Positions 1-7,515 of a stretch of DNA of 34,720 bases are shown in pieces. The notes below the pieces were generated by a model that was not told the origin of the DNA, made no database searches, and saw nothing but the letters and a program-made list of their open reading frames with translations. Source of the stretch: an uncultured Oscillospiraceae bacterium (lineage in GTDB: Bacteria; Bacillota; Clostridia; Oscillospirales; Ruminococcaceae); contig CASEAH010000106.1 of NCBI GenBank assembly GCA_949285935.1, positions 1 to 34,720 on the forward strand. The letters run 5' to 3'. Positions within the stretch are counted from its first letter, which is position 1, and each line of letters begins with the position of its first letter. The position numbers and the translations under genes are program-made.

Positions 1-138
1 GACCGCAGCGATCACAAAGGCAGAAAACGTGCAATTTTGATTCTGAATTGCCTTTTCCACTCCTTCCACCACATCGCTTGGGAAGCGGATTGTTTTGTTG
101 ATCGTAGGCGGCGTGGATGGTATCTGAAATCTGCCCAT
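1..138 (-). CDS. ribbon-helix-helix (Arc/CopG-type) small protein, 3' part outside window
   Basis: The minus strand is open from an ATG at 136-138 to the window edge, giving 46 residues beginning MGRFQIPSTPPTINKTIRFP and continuing with a helix (DVVEGVEKAIQNQN). The pattern of a short beta strand (NKTIRFP) followed by a helix and then FSAFVIAAV fits the ribbon-helix-helix fold of small DNA-binding proteins seen in many Clostridia. A ribosome binding site (GAGGAAA) lies 5 bases before the ATG. A perfect inverted repeat sits just upstream (153-166), as would be expected for an autoregulator. The C-terminus is missing only because the window starts inside the gene. The target is unknown; an antitoxin is possible but no toxin gene is visible. 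Confidence 0.65.
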   Translation of the reverse strand, partial: MGRFQIPSTPPTINKTIRFPSDVVEGVEKAIQNQNCTFSAFVIAAV

Positions 139-152
139 GGATGTTTCCTCGC

Positions 153-166
153 AATACATTTGTATT
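153..166. promoter_or_regulatory. inverted repeat, probable operator of the RHH gene
   Basis: AATACA-TT-TGTATT is a perfect 6+6 inverted repeat with a 2-base spacer, 15 bases upstream of the ribbon-helix-helix start codon. RHH dimers bind short palindromes of this kind, so an autoregulatory operator is a reasonable inference. No binding evidence is available from sequence alone. Confidence 0.4.
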
Positions 167-198
167 ACGATTAGTCTATATCACGAGTTCTTGAAAGT

Positions 199-232
199 AT
201 GCATTGCATTCGCAATGCATCTCTGATATGAT
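199..232 (+). promoter_or_regulatory. perfect palindrome overlapping a possible promoter of the zinc-ribbon gene
   Basis: ATGCATTGC-attc-GCAATGCAT (199-220) is a 9-bp perfect inverted repeat. TTGCAT (204-209) and TATGAT (227-232) are spaced by 17 bases and could be -35 and -10 elements, so the palindrome would cover the -35 box. The predicted transcription start then falls very close to the ribosome binding site (238-242), which weakens the promoter call; the palindrome itself is certain. Confidence 0.35.
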
Positions 233-250
233 GGAACAGAGGTGCTGTCA

Positions 251-456
251 ATGGCAGAACTCTGTCTGAATTGTTGGAATAAGCTTACAGACTCCGAATA
301 CAGTCTCAAGTGCTTCCTTTTCTCCAAAAACCTGATCTTTGTGAGGAGTGCGGAGAATGGAAGCCGGTTATCATTCGCTTCAAGGAACGATACCTTGTGG
401 GGGAATGGTTGCATGAGAGATTCAATGGCTTTTCGGGTAAACAGAAGAGTGTATAA
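251..456 (+). pseudogene. small double-CxxC zinc-ribbon protein, frameshifted in an A run
   Basis: From the ATG at 251 (AGAGG ribosome binding site at 238-242) the frame reads MAELCLNCWNKLTDSEYSLK... and contains the first zinc knuckle CLNC. After the A run at 326-330 that frame becomes meaningless, whereas the -1 frame continues as PDLCEECGEWKPVIIRFKER... to a TAA at 454-456, supplying the second knuckle CEEC. Joined at the A run, the two halves give about 68 residues with the layout of a small clostridial zinc-ribbon family (CLNCWNK, a short linker, SK.PDLCEECGEWKPV). Restoring a sixth A would fuse the frames as SKKPDLC. This may be a true pseudogene, a phase-variable tract or a base-calling error. 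A -1 slip at C-AAA-AAC would also give a full protein but is not a canonical slippery heptamer. The function of the family is not known to me. Confidence 0.6.
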
Positions 457-458
457 AT

Positions 459-496
459 AAAAATCGGCAAGCCCCTAAAGGAGCTTGCCGATTTTT
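459..496. terminator. bidirectional intrinsic terminator
   Basis: A 14-bp perfect stem (AAAAATCGGCAAGC at 459-472, complement at 483-496) with a 10-base loop is flanked by A and T tracts, so it can end transcription from the zinc-ribbon gene on plus and back up the tRNA terminator on minus. Confidence 0.8.
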
Positions 497-540
497 GGTG
501 TCGCTGAATACTTTAGATTGATTTTGACGCGGGCCACAGT

Positions 541-582
541 TTTGGACAAAAAGAAAGAGCCGGAGCGCGGCTTGGCTCCGGC
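541..582 (-). terminator. intrinsic terminator of tRNA-Leu
   Basis: On the minus strand GCCGGAGC (575-582) pairs with GCTCCGGC (559-566) across an 8-base loop, followed by the T-rich run TCTTTCTTTTTGT. It begins 10 bases after the CCA end of the tRNA. Confidence 0.75.
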
Positions 583-591
583 CCTGGCCGG

Positions 592-678
592 TGGTGCCGC
601 TGACCGGGATCGAACCGGTACGATGTTTCCATCGAGGGATTTTAAGTCCCTTGCGTCTGCCTGTTCCGCCACAGCGGC
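592..678 (-). tRNA. tRNA-Leu (anticodon TAA)
   Basis: The minus strand gives an 87-base class II tRNA. The acceptor GCCGCTG pairs with CAGCGGC followed by discriminator A and an encoded CCA. The anticodon stem AGGGA/TCCCT encloses CTTAAAA, giving anticodon TAA for UUA codons. There is a long variable arm (CGATGGAAACATCG) as expected for leucine tRNA, and the T arm carries CCGGTTCGATCCCGG. It stands alone, with its own terminator downstream; an AT-rich stretch upstream (about 679-715) probably holds its promoter, although no clear -35 box is evident. Confidence 0.97.
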
Positions 679-754
679 ATACAATATATAATCCAAAACC
701 AGTTTGATGATACAACACCCCATTCCAAAAGTCAAGAATCCCCCTGGCGGAAGG

Positions 755-783
755 TTGCAAGAAAAGGAGGGATACGTTATAAT
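755..783 (+). promoter_or_regulatory. sigma-A promoter of the EIIC gene
   Basis: TTGCAA (755-760), a 17-base spacer and a perfect TATAAT (778-783) form a strong promoter. Transcription would start near 790, leaving a leader of roughly 185 bases before the TTG start at 976. I see only weak hairpins in that leader and no recognisable riboswitch; a 22-codon open frame at 795 lacks a well-placed ribosome binding site. Confidence 0.75.
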
Positions 784-975
784 AAAGTACATCTATGCCT
801 CAAAAAAGGACAGATTTTTCGTATGGCCGTTCATATAACGGTCACATTGTTGTGATATGCTAACTGCGATACGGCAAAGGCTGAAACATCTTTTTTCATG
901 TCCCTGGCCAGAATGGAGCCTGGAACAAAGAATGTTTTGGCAGTTGTTTCCCTGCAGAAAACGGGAGGTTGAATT

Positions 976-2595
976 TTGAACTGGATCATCGGTTTTTTTG
1001 AAATATTGCTGAACATGGGCGCTACCGTAATGGTACCGCTGTTTATTCTGGTAATCGCTTTATGCACCGGCGTGCGGCCCGCGCAGGCTGTAAAAGCAGG
1101 CATTACCACCGGTGCCTGTATCATTGGCGCTACTCTTATCGCCAATCTGCTGGGGGGCAATCTGTTCTCTGTGGGACAAATGATTGCAGAAAGCAATGGA
1201 TTTTCCGCTCCCGTTACCGATGTGGGCTGGCAGGCTTCCTCCGCTTTGGCAAGCGTTTCCCGGTCAGGACTGTATGCAGTACCTTTGTGCGTTGCGCTGA
1301 ATCTGGTAATGCTGCTGACCAAAACCACCCGCACTCTCAATCTGGATTGGTGGAACTGCTGGCAGGCAGCCTTTATGGGCGCTATGGTGGAAACCTTGAC
1401 GGGACAGGCTGTGTACGGACTCATCACCACCGGCGCCGCCATGGCAATCATCCTGGTGGTGGCGGACAATACTGCCCCCCGGACGGAAAAATATCTGGGC
1501 CTTACGGGGATTTCCCTGACCCATGGTTTTTCCGCTTCCTTCGGGCCCATTGCCGCTTTGTTCAACTGGCTGGTGGATAAGATTCCCGGCGCAAAAAAAT
1601 TCTCCTTCTCGCTGAAAAATCTCAAGAAAATTCTGGGCTACGCTGCGGACCCTGTACCTCTGGCCGCAGTTGCAGGTTTGGCGTGGGGGCTGATCAGCGA
1701 CCGGAGTTTTCAGGCTTCAGCCCAGCTGGCCGTCAGCATGGCGGCGGTCATGCTTCTCCTGCCCAAAGCGGTACAGATCCTGATAGAATCGCTGCAGCCG
1801 GTAACCGACGGTGTCAAAAGCTTTGTGGAAAAAAAGCTGAAGATGCAGGGAAAACTGTATCTTGGCATGAGCGGTACCCTGGGCCTTGGAGACCCCACTG
1901 TGCTGCTGACTGCAATGATCCTTACCCCACTCTGCGTCTATCTGGCAGCGCTCCTGCCGGGCAGCCGGCTAATCCCCGGCTCTGACCTGGTGATGATCCC
2001 TTATGTAATGATTACGGTAGTGGCTATGGCCCGGGGAGACCTGCTTCGTTCCCTGGCCGGAGGGCTGCTGTCCATGACGGCCATGCTGCTGTGCGGCGCA
2101 GGAATGGCGGAGCTTTTCACTCAGGCCGCGCAGCTGAGCGGTGCTCAGGAATATGCTTCCGGCCAGTTGGTAAGCAACCTCTGCAACGGCTCCAGCCCTC
2201 TTACCTGGGTGCTGGTCCATGTCAATTTGTACGGCGTGGCGGGAGTTGTGCTGCTGGTGGTGGCTACGGTGGCCCTGCTGGTGTGGAACCGCAACCGCAT
2301 TACCGGCGGTGTCAAGCTTTATGTCCGCCAGACCAAAACCATCCGGGCTTCTCATATTGAAGCGGTGGAAACTGAGCCGGAGGAGCTCCCTCCCGTTCCC
2401 GAACTGCCCCAGCCCAAGGGTCTCCGCCGTTTGATGGGCGGAAAAAAAGACCCTGCTTCCTCCAAACCTAAAAAAGAAAAGCCGCTTGCAAAAAGCGGTG
2501 AAGGGAAGGAAAAGGCGGGAGATACTTCCAAAACTCAGGAAACACCCGAAGCCTCTCCTTCGGTATCCGATTCTTCTCAGCCCAAAGAACCATGA
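976..2595 (+). CDS. PTS galactitol-type transporter subunit IIC
   Basis: The 539-residue protein resembles EIIC of the galactitol (GatC/SgcC) class, the membrane channel of a phosphotransferase sugar system. It has many hydrophobic segments through about residue 440 and family-like stretches such as the N-terminal NWIIGFFEILLNMGATVMVP, DNTAPRTEKYLGLTGISLTH and GTLGLGDPTV. The start is a TTG preceded by GGGAGG with 7-base spacing. No EIIA or EIIB gene is nearby, so the partner proteins must be encoded elsewhere or the protein no longer does group translocation. The last 95 or so residues form a hydrophilic Pro/Glu/Lys/Ser-rich tail that is not part of the usual EIIC core. The gene has its own promoter and terminator and is therefore monocistronic. 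The substrate cannot be deduced. Confidence 0.85.
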   Translation: MNWIIGFFEILLNMGATVMVPLFILVIALCTGVRPAQAVKAGITTGACIIGATLIANLLGGNLFSVGQMIAESNGFSAPVTDVGWQASSALASVSRSGLYAVPLCVALNLVMLLTKTTRTLNLDWWNCWQAAFMGAMVETLTGQAVYGLITTGAAMAIILVVADNTAPRTEKYLGLTGISLTHGFSASFGPIAALFNWLVDKIPGAKKFSFSLKNLKKILGYAADPVPLAAVAGLAWGLISDRSFQASAQLAVSMAAVMLLLPKAVQILIESLQPVTDGVKSFVEKKLKMQGKLYLGMSGTLGLGDPTVLLTAMILTPLCVYLAALLPGSRLIPGSDLVMIPYVMITVVAMARGDLLRSLAGGLLSMTAMLLCGAGMAELFTQAAQLSGAQEYASGQLVSNLCNGSSPLTWVLVHVNLYGVAGVVLLVVATVALLVWNRNRITGGVKLYVRQTKTIRASHIEAVETEPEELPPVPELPQPKGLRRLMGGKKDPASSKPKKEKPLAKSGEGKEKAGDTSKTQETPEASPSVSDSSQPKEP

Positions 2596-2602
2596 TAAGC
2601 GG

Positions 2603-2640
2603 CCCCGCCGGCAGAATGTTTTCTGCCGGCGGGGATTTTG
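2603..2640 (+). terminator. intrinsic terminator of the EIIC gene
   Basis: CCCCGCCGGCAGAA (2603-2616) pairs perfectly with 2621-2634 across a TGTT loop and is followed by ATTTTGCTTG. It begins 8 bases after the stop codon. Confidence 0.85.
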
Positions 2641-2772
2641 CTTGTATGAGGACCGGGTAAAGGGGAAGGACTGCGCCGTTGCCCCCGGCTCGGCGGCATC
2701 CGGCAGGAAACCGGCGCTTGGGATTTTAAGCGGCAAGGCAGGCTTTTTGGTATATCTAAGGTAAAGCACCTG

Positions 2773-4623
2773 TTAAACCAGAAGCCGCACGGCAACGATC
2801 CGCTCCCAGGTATTTTTGCCGATAATGCCGTCGGGCACCAGACCAAAAAGCCGCTGGAAGGCGATGACCGCCGCCTTGGTGGCCGGGCCGAAAATACCGT
2901 CGGCAGCAACGGAAGGAATGGGATACCGCTGGGAAATTTTCCGCAGATACTCCTGCATGAGCCAGACATTGTCTCCCCGGGACCCTTCCCGCAGGAGAAA
3001 ACCGGGGTAGGGAATGGCCAGACCGGTGGTATTGGCAATACCCAGAAACACGTTGTACAATGCGTTCCAGGTATTGGGACCCACCACTCCGTCCACCGTA
3101 AGGCCGAAGCGTTTCTGAAAATCCCGGACAGCCGCTTCGGTGTTGGCTCCAAAGATACCGTCGATGGCGATGGGCCGGATCTCGTTATAGTAGTTGGCAA
3201 TAATGCGCAGGAAATACTGGGCCAGAGACACCAGTTCGCCACGGTCTCCACGACGGATGACGCCGGTGGGACGGGTGGGAGGAAGCGGCTCCTGCTCTCC
3301 GCCCAATTCCGCCAGCCGTTTGACCGCCACATAAATATAGGAAATCTGGTTCCAGGTCGCTTTACCCACAATACCGTCCGGGACCAGATTGAAGATCCGC
3401 TGGAACGCCCGGACCGCAGCCTCTGTTTCTGCGGTGAAGGTATTGTCCACATTGGAGATGACGGGGATAGCGGGGTAGTTCCGGCGGATGCGGTTCAGCT
3501 GGGTCTCCAGGGTGCGCACGGCGGTGCCGGAGCTTCCCAGCCGCAGAGGTGTTCCCGGATAGGAACTTTCAATCTGCTCAATGGCAGTGGCCTCCACGAT
3601 CTCAATGTCATCCCCATAGTACCTTTTCAGGATGCGCAGGGGAGTATAGCCGTTTTGTGCCAGGGAGACGGTCCCCCACTGGGACATTCCGTCACAGGTA
3701 ACGGTGGTACCGTTGCAGTATTCGGCAAAATAGGGATTGAGAGCGCCCCGCTTGCGGATATATTCGTCAAAAATCTCATCCACGATTCGGCTGATATTTC
3801 CGAAAATATTCCGACCGTGAACATAGTACTGGTCGTAGGCAGTGTTGTTGGTAATATCAAAGCTATACCCCCGGCTGCGGTACCATTCGGTGAAAATCCG
3901 GTTGAGGGCAAAGGAAATCTGAGCATAAATATTGGCCCTAAGGGCGCTTTCCGGCCAGGTGGGATAGATTTCACTGCTGGCCACATTTTTGATATAGTTG
4001 GGGAAGCTGACGGTAACATTTTGGGCAGAGGTATTGTTGGGGCTGCCCAGATGTACCGTAATAAATTCAGGGATGACCACCCTGTTGAGGATGCGCGCTT
4101 CCGGTCTGACCGGGCCCTGGCCGTCGTCCTCCCCTTCCCCACACTCCGTCTCACAGTCATCTTCCTGGCCAACGGAGAAAAAGGGGCCCGCTTCTCCCTC
4201 TCCCGGCCCACGGGGTTCCCGTTCCAGTTCTCCGGGAGGCAGCAGCAGTGCCGGCTCGGGAATCGTATAATCTTCCGCCGAGGCAATGGCCCGCTGTTCT
4301 TTGGGGACCGGGTTCATTTCCAGCGCCTCAATGCTCTCAATGCCGTCAAAAACCTGAATGCCTTCGACGGTCACGGGAACAAATCCGCTGGCCTGAATGG
4401 CGGCATTGTAGGCTTTATAGGGCAGCTCCTGAGCATCGGGATCCAGGCTGATGGAGGCGGGAGGCGCAGTGACACACAGTTCTGGCGTGCGGCCCGAGGA
4501 GTTGGTGGTCATGGTGCGGGTGGCTCCGGTCTCGGGGTCGGTGACCACCACCCGGGCATTCGCCACGGGCTGCCCGCCCCGGGCGGTATAAAGCTGAAAG
4601 ATCAGCGTCGCTTGACAGCTCAT
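2773..4623 (-). CDS. SpoIID/LytB-like protein with three peptidoglycan-binding domains
   Basis: This 616-residue protein has a modular layout. Residues about 1-105 form a beta-rich carboxypeptidase-regulatory-like domain (VANARVVVTDPETGATRTM). Next comes a low-complexity acidic linker with a CETEC motif (about 130-180), then a SpoIID-like region (about 185-345; FITVHLGSPN, VASSEIYPTWPESALRANIY, GMSQWGTVSLAQNGYT). The C-terminus carries three PG_binding_1 repeats (about 355-430, 458-525 and 545-613), each ending in a DGI(I/V)G..TW-type motif. SpoIID proteins are lytic transglycosylases acting on peptidoglycan in sporulation; the repeats would hold the enzyme on cortex or cell wall. There is no obvious signal peptide, so it may act in the mother cell or spore coat. 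The start has AAAGGAG 9 bases upstream. Related fusions occur in sporulating Oscillospirales, to my knowledge. Confidence 0.8.
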   Translation of the reverse strand: MSCQATLIFQLYTARGGQPVANARVVVTDPETGATRTMTTNSSGRTPELCVTAPPASISLDPDAQELPYKAYNAAIQASGFVPVTVEGIQVFDGIESIEALEMNPVPKEQRAIASAEDYTIPEPALLLPPGELEREPRGPGEGEAGPFFSVGQEDDCETECGEGEDDGQGPVRPEARILNRVVIPEFITVHLGSPNNTSAQNVTVSFPNYIKNVASSEIYPTWPESALRANIYAQISFALNRIFTEWYRSRGYSFDITNNTAYDQYYVHGRNIFGNISRIVDEIFDEYIRKRGALNPYFAEYCNGTTVTCDGMSQWGTVSLAQNGYTPLRILKRYYGDDIEIVEATAIEQIESSYPGTPLRLGSSGTAVRTLETQLNRIRRNYPAIPVISNVDNTFTAETEAAVRAFQRIFNLVPDGIVGKATWNQISYIYVAVKRLAELGGEQEPLPPTRPTGVIRRGDRGELVSLAQYFLRIIANYYNEIRPIAIDGIFGANTEAAVRDFQKRFGLTVDGVVGPNTWNALYNVFLGIANTTGLAIPYPGFLLREGSRGDNVWLMQEYLRKISQRYPIPSVAADGIFGPATKAAVIAFQRLFGLVPDGIIGKNTWERIVAVRLLV

Positions 4624-4707
4624 AGGGGTACTCCTTTCGTATCCTGATTATCCACATGATATGCAAAAAGTTCCAGCTTTGTTTACATCTGGGCGGGCTG
4701 GCGGAAC

Positions 4708-4736
4708 TTGACTTTTTGGGCCTTTGCGGGTAGTAT
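4708..4736 (+). promoter_or_regulatory. sigma-A promoter of the secreted Ser/Pro-rich protein
   Basis: TTGACT (4708-4713), a 17-base spacer and TAGTAT (4731-4736) form a good promoter, about 70 bases before the ATG at 4805. Confidence 0.7.
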
Positions 4737-4804
4737 TATTCTTGAAAAGGCAAAGGTCCGGAATCCCGGGGGCTGATTTGCCGCAATAATTGGAGGTAAC
4801 AGTC

Positions 4805-6082
4805 ATGAAGAGATTTTTGTCCGCCCTTCTCGCACTGGGAATGGTGTGCGCTCTGGCGGTTACGGCTTTCGCCGCCGATAACGACAGCTGGGTCAGCAAA
4901 GAAGACGTTTATCCCGGAGACACCATCACTGTCCACGGCTTTTATACCAAGGACGGGGAAGAACTGGATGAATCCGACCTGGATACCGAATATTACAGAG
5001 TCGCCTTTTCCGGCAAGAAGAACGGCGACTATGTGGAAGATGTTTACATTGACAACAGCGACAGCGAAGTGAAACTGGTCATCAAATCCGGCCTGTCTGT
5101 TTCCAGCGAAAAGGAGATCTCCGGCACCGTGACAGTCCGTGACCGGGAGGACAGCCGCAAACGCTTTGAGGCGGAGATCACCCTGACTTTGGGCGGCGGC
5201 GGAACCGCCCGGATGGAATATGCCGGCAACATGAGCTTTGAGCTTCCCGACGAATACCAGACCAAAAAGGTGAAGTTTGAAACCGAAGACGGCGACACCA
5301 TCGGTACTCTCCGGGCCGATTTCTGGGATGAAAACTACGACAGCGTTGCTTATTTCAACGTCAAGGTGGTTGACCAGAGCTCCCTTTTCCTGGGCCACAA
5401 CAGCACTCCCGATATTGACCTTCTCAAAAAGTATGAAACCGCCGATCTGCGGTTCCTCACCTGGAGCGCAGCCCCCACGTTTGACGCTTCCGGTACTCTG
5501 GGAATCTACTGCTACGAAGACGATTATGTTTACGGCCGCAAAGCCGACGGTTCCCTCTACAAACTGGACGGCAAGTATAACGACAGCACCGGCGCTTTTG
5601 AGATCAAGACCAAGACTCTGGGCAGCTATGTCATTTCCGACAAGGCCCTCAGCGCCAGCGGCTCTGCTTCCGGAAGCGGCTCCTCCGCCTCCTCCAGCAC
5701 CCCTGCGCCTTCCAGCAGCTCGGTAGCTCCCCCGCCTTCCAGCAGCACCCCTGCGCCCTCCAGCAGCTCTGTGGCGCCTCCTCCTTCCAGCAGTTCGGTA
5801 GCTCCCCCGCCCTCCAGCAGCAGTTCTTCCGCCTCTTCTGAGAGCAGCGTCCCCGAGGAATCCTCTCAGCCGGAAGAATCCTCTCTCCCCGAGGAGAGCA
5901 GTGAAGAATCCGAGGAACCCTCCGAGCCTGTAGACGCCCCCGAGGAAGAGGATGGGGAAGACGGCGGCTTCCCTGTGGTGCCCGTAGTCATCGGCGTACT
6001 GGCCGTGGTGGTCATTGGCTTGGCCGTCTTCCTGTTTGCCGGCAGCAAAAAGAAGCGCGGCTACGACAGCTGGGACGACTGA
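4805..6082 (+). CDS. secreted, C-terminally membrane-anchored Ser/Pro-rich protein
   Basis: The 425-residue protein starts at ATG 4805, with GGAGG 8 bases upstream; an in-frame TTG at 4790 precedes the ribosome binding site and is rejected. It has a signal peptide (MKRFLSALLALGMVCALAVT, likely cut after AFA at residue 23). An acidic beta-rich ectodomain follows (about 24-285), then a low-complexity linker with repeats of SSSVAPPPSSS and PSSSTPAP type and a glutamate/serine run. A single transmembrane helix (VVPVVIGVLAVVVIGLAVFL) and a short basic tail (KKKRGYDSWDD) end the protein. The layout indicates a surface-displayed protein held in the membrane with the linker crossing the wall. There is no LPXTG sorting signal. 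The family and ligand are not recognised. Confidence 0.75.
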   Translation: MKRFLSALLALGMVCALAVTAFAADNDSWVSKEDVYPGDTITVHGFYTKDGEELDESDLDTEYYRVAFSGKKNGDYVEDVYIDNSDSEVKLVIKSGLSVSSEKEISGTVTVRDREDSRKRFEAEITLTLGGGGTARMEYAGNMSFELPDEYQTKKVKFETEDGDTIGTLRADFWDENYDSVAYFNVKVVDQSSLFLGHNSTPDIDLLKKYETADLRFLTWSAAPTFDASGTLGIYCYEDDYVYGRKADGSLYKLDGKYNDSTGAFEIKTKTLGSYVISDKALSASGSASGSGSSASSSTPAPSSSSVAPPPSSSTPAPSSSSVAPPPSSSSVAPPPSSSSSSASSESSVPEESSQPEESSLPEESSEESEEPSEPVDAPEEEDGEDGGFPVVPVVIGVLAVVVIGLAVFLFAGSKKKRGYDSWDD

Positions 6083-6116
6083 TTTCCCATATTGCCATAG
6101 ACTTTAACCTGCATGC

Positions 6117-6152
6117 AAAAAACCTCCCTGAAAGATTTCAGGGAGGTTTTTT
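6117..6152. terminator. bidirectional intrinsic terminator
   Basis: AAAAAACCTCCCTGAAA pairs with TTTCAGGGAGGTTTTTT around a very short loop, with an A tract on one side and a T tract on the other. It lies between two converging genes and can terminate both. Confidence 0.85.
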
Positions 6153-6207
6153 AATGTAACGAAGCCACGGAAGGGGCAAGTAAAGTTCTTATTTTTTGCA
6201 GCTCATC

Positions 6208-7128
6208 CTATGCCAGACCATAGGCGGCGGGGTCCTCCAGCAGGGCCGCCACCTGATCCCGGGTGGCCAGCCAGGGCTGGAAAGCTGAGGCGCTTCCCGC
6301 ACACAGGCCCAGCCGGAAAGCCCGGGCATAATCTCCGGTTTTCAGGTATCCAGCTACAAACCCCGCCACCATGGAATCTCCGGCGCCTACCGAATTGACC
6401 ACTTTACCCGCCGGAGGCAGGCTATGGATCACCTGTCCATCATCTGCCACCAGAATGGCGCCCTCTCCCGCCATGGATACCAGGACATTGCGGGCGCCCT
6501 CCTGCTGGAGCATTCTTGCGTGGTCGACGATCTCTTCCCGATCATGGAGCTGCCGGCCGAAAAGCTCTCCCAGCTCGTGACTGTTGGGTTTGATGAGAAA
6601 GGGGCGGAAAGGAAGAACACGACGCAGGAGCTCCCCCGTGGCGTCCACCACAGAAAGGACCCCGCGGCCCTCCAGACGGCTCAGGATCCGCTGGTAGCTG
6701 TCCGCAGGCAGCGTATTGGGAATACTGCCCGCCATCACCAGCACGTCATCGCGGCCGAGGGCGTCCAGTTTCTGCATCAGCTGCTCTACCGCCGCCTCCG
6801 TGATACGGGGTCCCTGGCCGTTGATCTCGCTTTCCTCCCCTGCCTTGATTTTGACATTGATGCGGGAAAATCCCTCTTCCAGAGGGATAAAATCGGTGGC
6901 ACAGCCTGACTCCTCCAGCATCCGCAGGAGCGCCTGGCCGGTAAAGCCCGCGCAAAACCCCAGCGCAGTGTTGGGGCAGCCCAGATGGCTGAGCATAATG
7001 GAAACATTGACGCCCTTTCCGCCGGGATAAAGGGCTTCCGCCTCCGCCCGGTTGACTTTGCCGGAGCGGAAATCCGGGACCTGCACAACATAATCCAGCG
7101 AGGGATTAAAGGTAAGGGTAACGATCAT
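6208..7128 (-). CDS. fruK: 1-phosphofructokinase family (PfkB) sugar kinase
   Basis: The 306-residue protein matches the 1-phosphofructokinase/tagatose-6-phosphate kinase group of the PfkB family, which phosphorylates fructose-1-phosphate (or a related sugar phosphate) with ATP in the cytoplasm. It has the N-terminal MIVTLTFNPSLDYVVQV, the substrate motif GGKGVNVSIMLSHLG (about 37-51) and the C-terminal catalytic signature NSVGAGDSMVAGF (about 243-255) with the base Asp. The ATG at 7126-7128 has AGGAGG 8 bases upstream and matches family N-termini; the open frame extends further upstream but without a better site. No PTS fructose permease or FruR regulator is adjacent, so the substrate is an inference; lacC is the main alternative. 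Confidence 0.85.
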   Translation of the reverse strand: MIVTLTFNPSLDYVVQVPDFRSGKVNRAEAEALYPGGKGVNVSIMLSHLGCPNTALGFCAGFTGQALLRMLEESGCATDFIPLEEGFSRINVKIKAGEESEINGQGPRITEAAVEQLMQKLDALGRDDVLVMAGSIPNTLPADSYQRILSRLEGRGVLSVVDATGELLRRVLPFRPFLIKPNSHELGELFGRQLHDREEIVDHARMLQQEGARNVLVSMAGEGAILVADDGQVIHSLPPAGKVVNSVGAGDSMVAGFVAGYLKTGDYARAFRLGLCAGSASAFQPWLATRDQVAALLEDPAAYGLA

Positions 7129-7432
7129 GGCGCCGCCTCCTGTTATGGTCTGTTTTTTCCGGGAGTTTTTCTCCGGGTCCTGTGGCAAGGGGCAGAGTCC
7201 GGGCCAATACATCCCGGGCCGCAAAAATGCTGAAGTAAAGCATTCTCCCGGCCACGGCGGCCCCACTCAAGCCTTTCCGTCTCTTTCAGAGTATCATCAA
7301 AAGCCTTTAAAATCAATTCTTTTCCGTCTGCGGCAGGCCTATACGGAGCAGTATTTTCCGCAGCTGCAGGAATCTGAATTTTTTGAACATGCGGCGGGTT
7401 TGGATGTAAAAATGATTTTTTTGCCGCCGGCG
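7129..7432. other. intergenic region between the divergent fruK-like and flavodoxin genes
   Basis: No gene is supported here. On the minus strand TTGATT (7311-7316) and TACTCT (7288-7293) with 17-base spacing are a weak promoter candidate for the kinase, with a leader of about 155 bases. That leader contains a small hairpin (AATGC/GCATT near 7222-7250) followed by T residues, too weak to call an attenuator. Confidence 0.35.
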
Positions 7433-7461
7433 TTGACAACTTACACCGGGTGCTATACCAT
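7433..7461 (+). promoter_or_regulatory. sigma-A promoter of the flavodoxin operon
   Basis: A perfect TTGACA (7433-7438) is followed after 17 bases by TACCAT (7456-7461). It lies 55 bases before the flavodoxin ATG at 7516. Confidence 0.75.
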
Positions 7462-7515
7462 AGTATCCGGAATCCCGCTGGTCCGCGGAGGTTTGCACAA
7501 GCAAGGAGGATGGCC

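Noticed and set aside
422-792. Minus-strand open frames covering the tRNA-Leu
   Set aside because: They run through a tRNA and its terminator and have no protein-like sequence.
795-863. 22-codon open frame in the EIIC leader, a possible leader peptide
   Set aside because: The GGAGG at 767-771 is over 20 bases away, inside the promoter spacer, so the frame has no usable ribosome binding site.
831-1625. 264-codon minus-strand frame opposite the EIIC gene start
   Set aside because: Antisense to EIIC; no ribosome binding site and unlikely composition.
4630-4675. Possible sigma-E promoter (GCATATC, 14 bases, GATACGAA on minus) before the SpoIID-like gene
   Set aside because: Transcription would start inside or after the ribosome binding site, leaving the mRNA without it; the match may be chance although the gene's role would fit.
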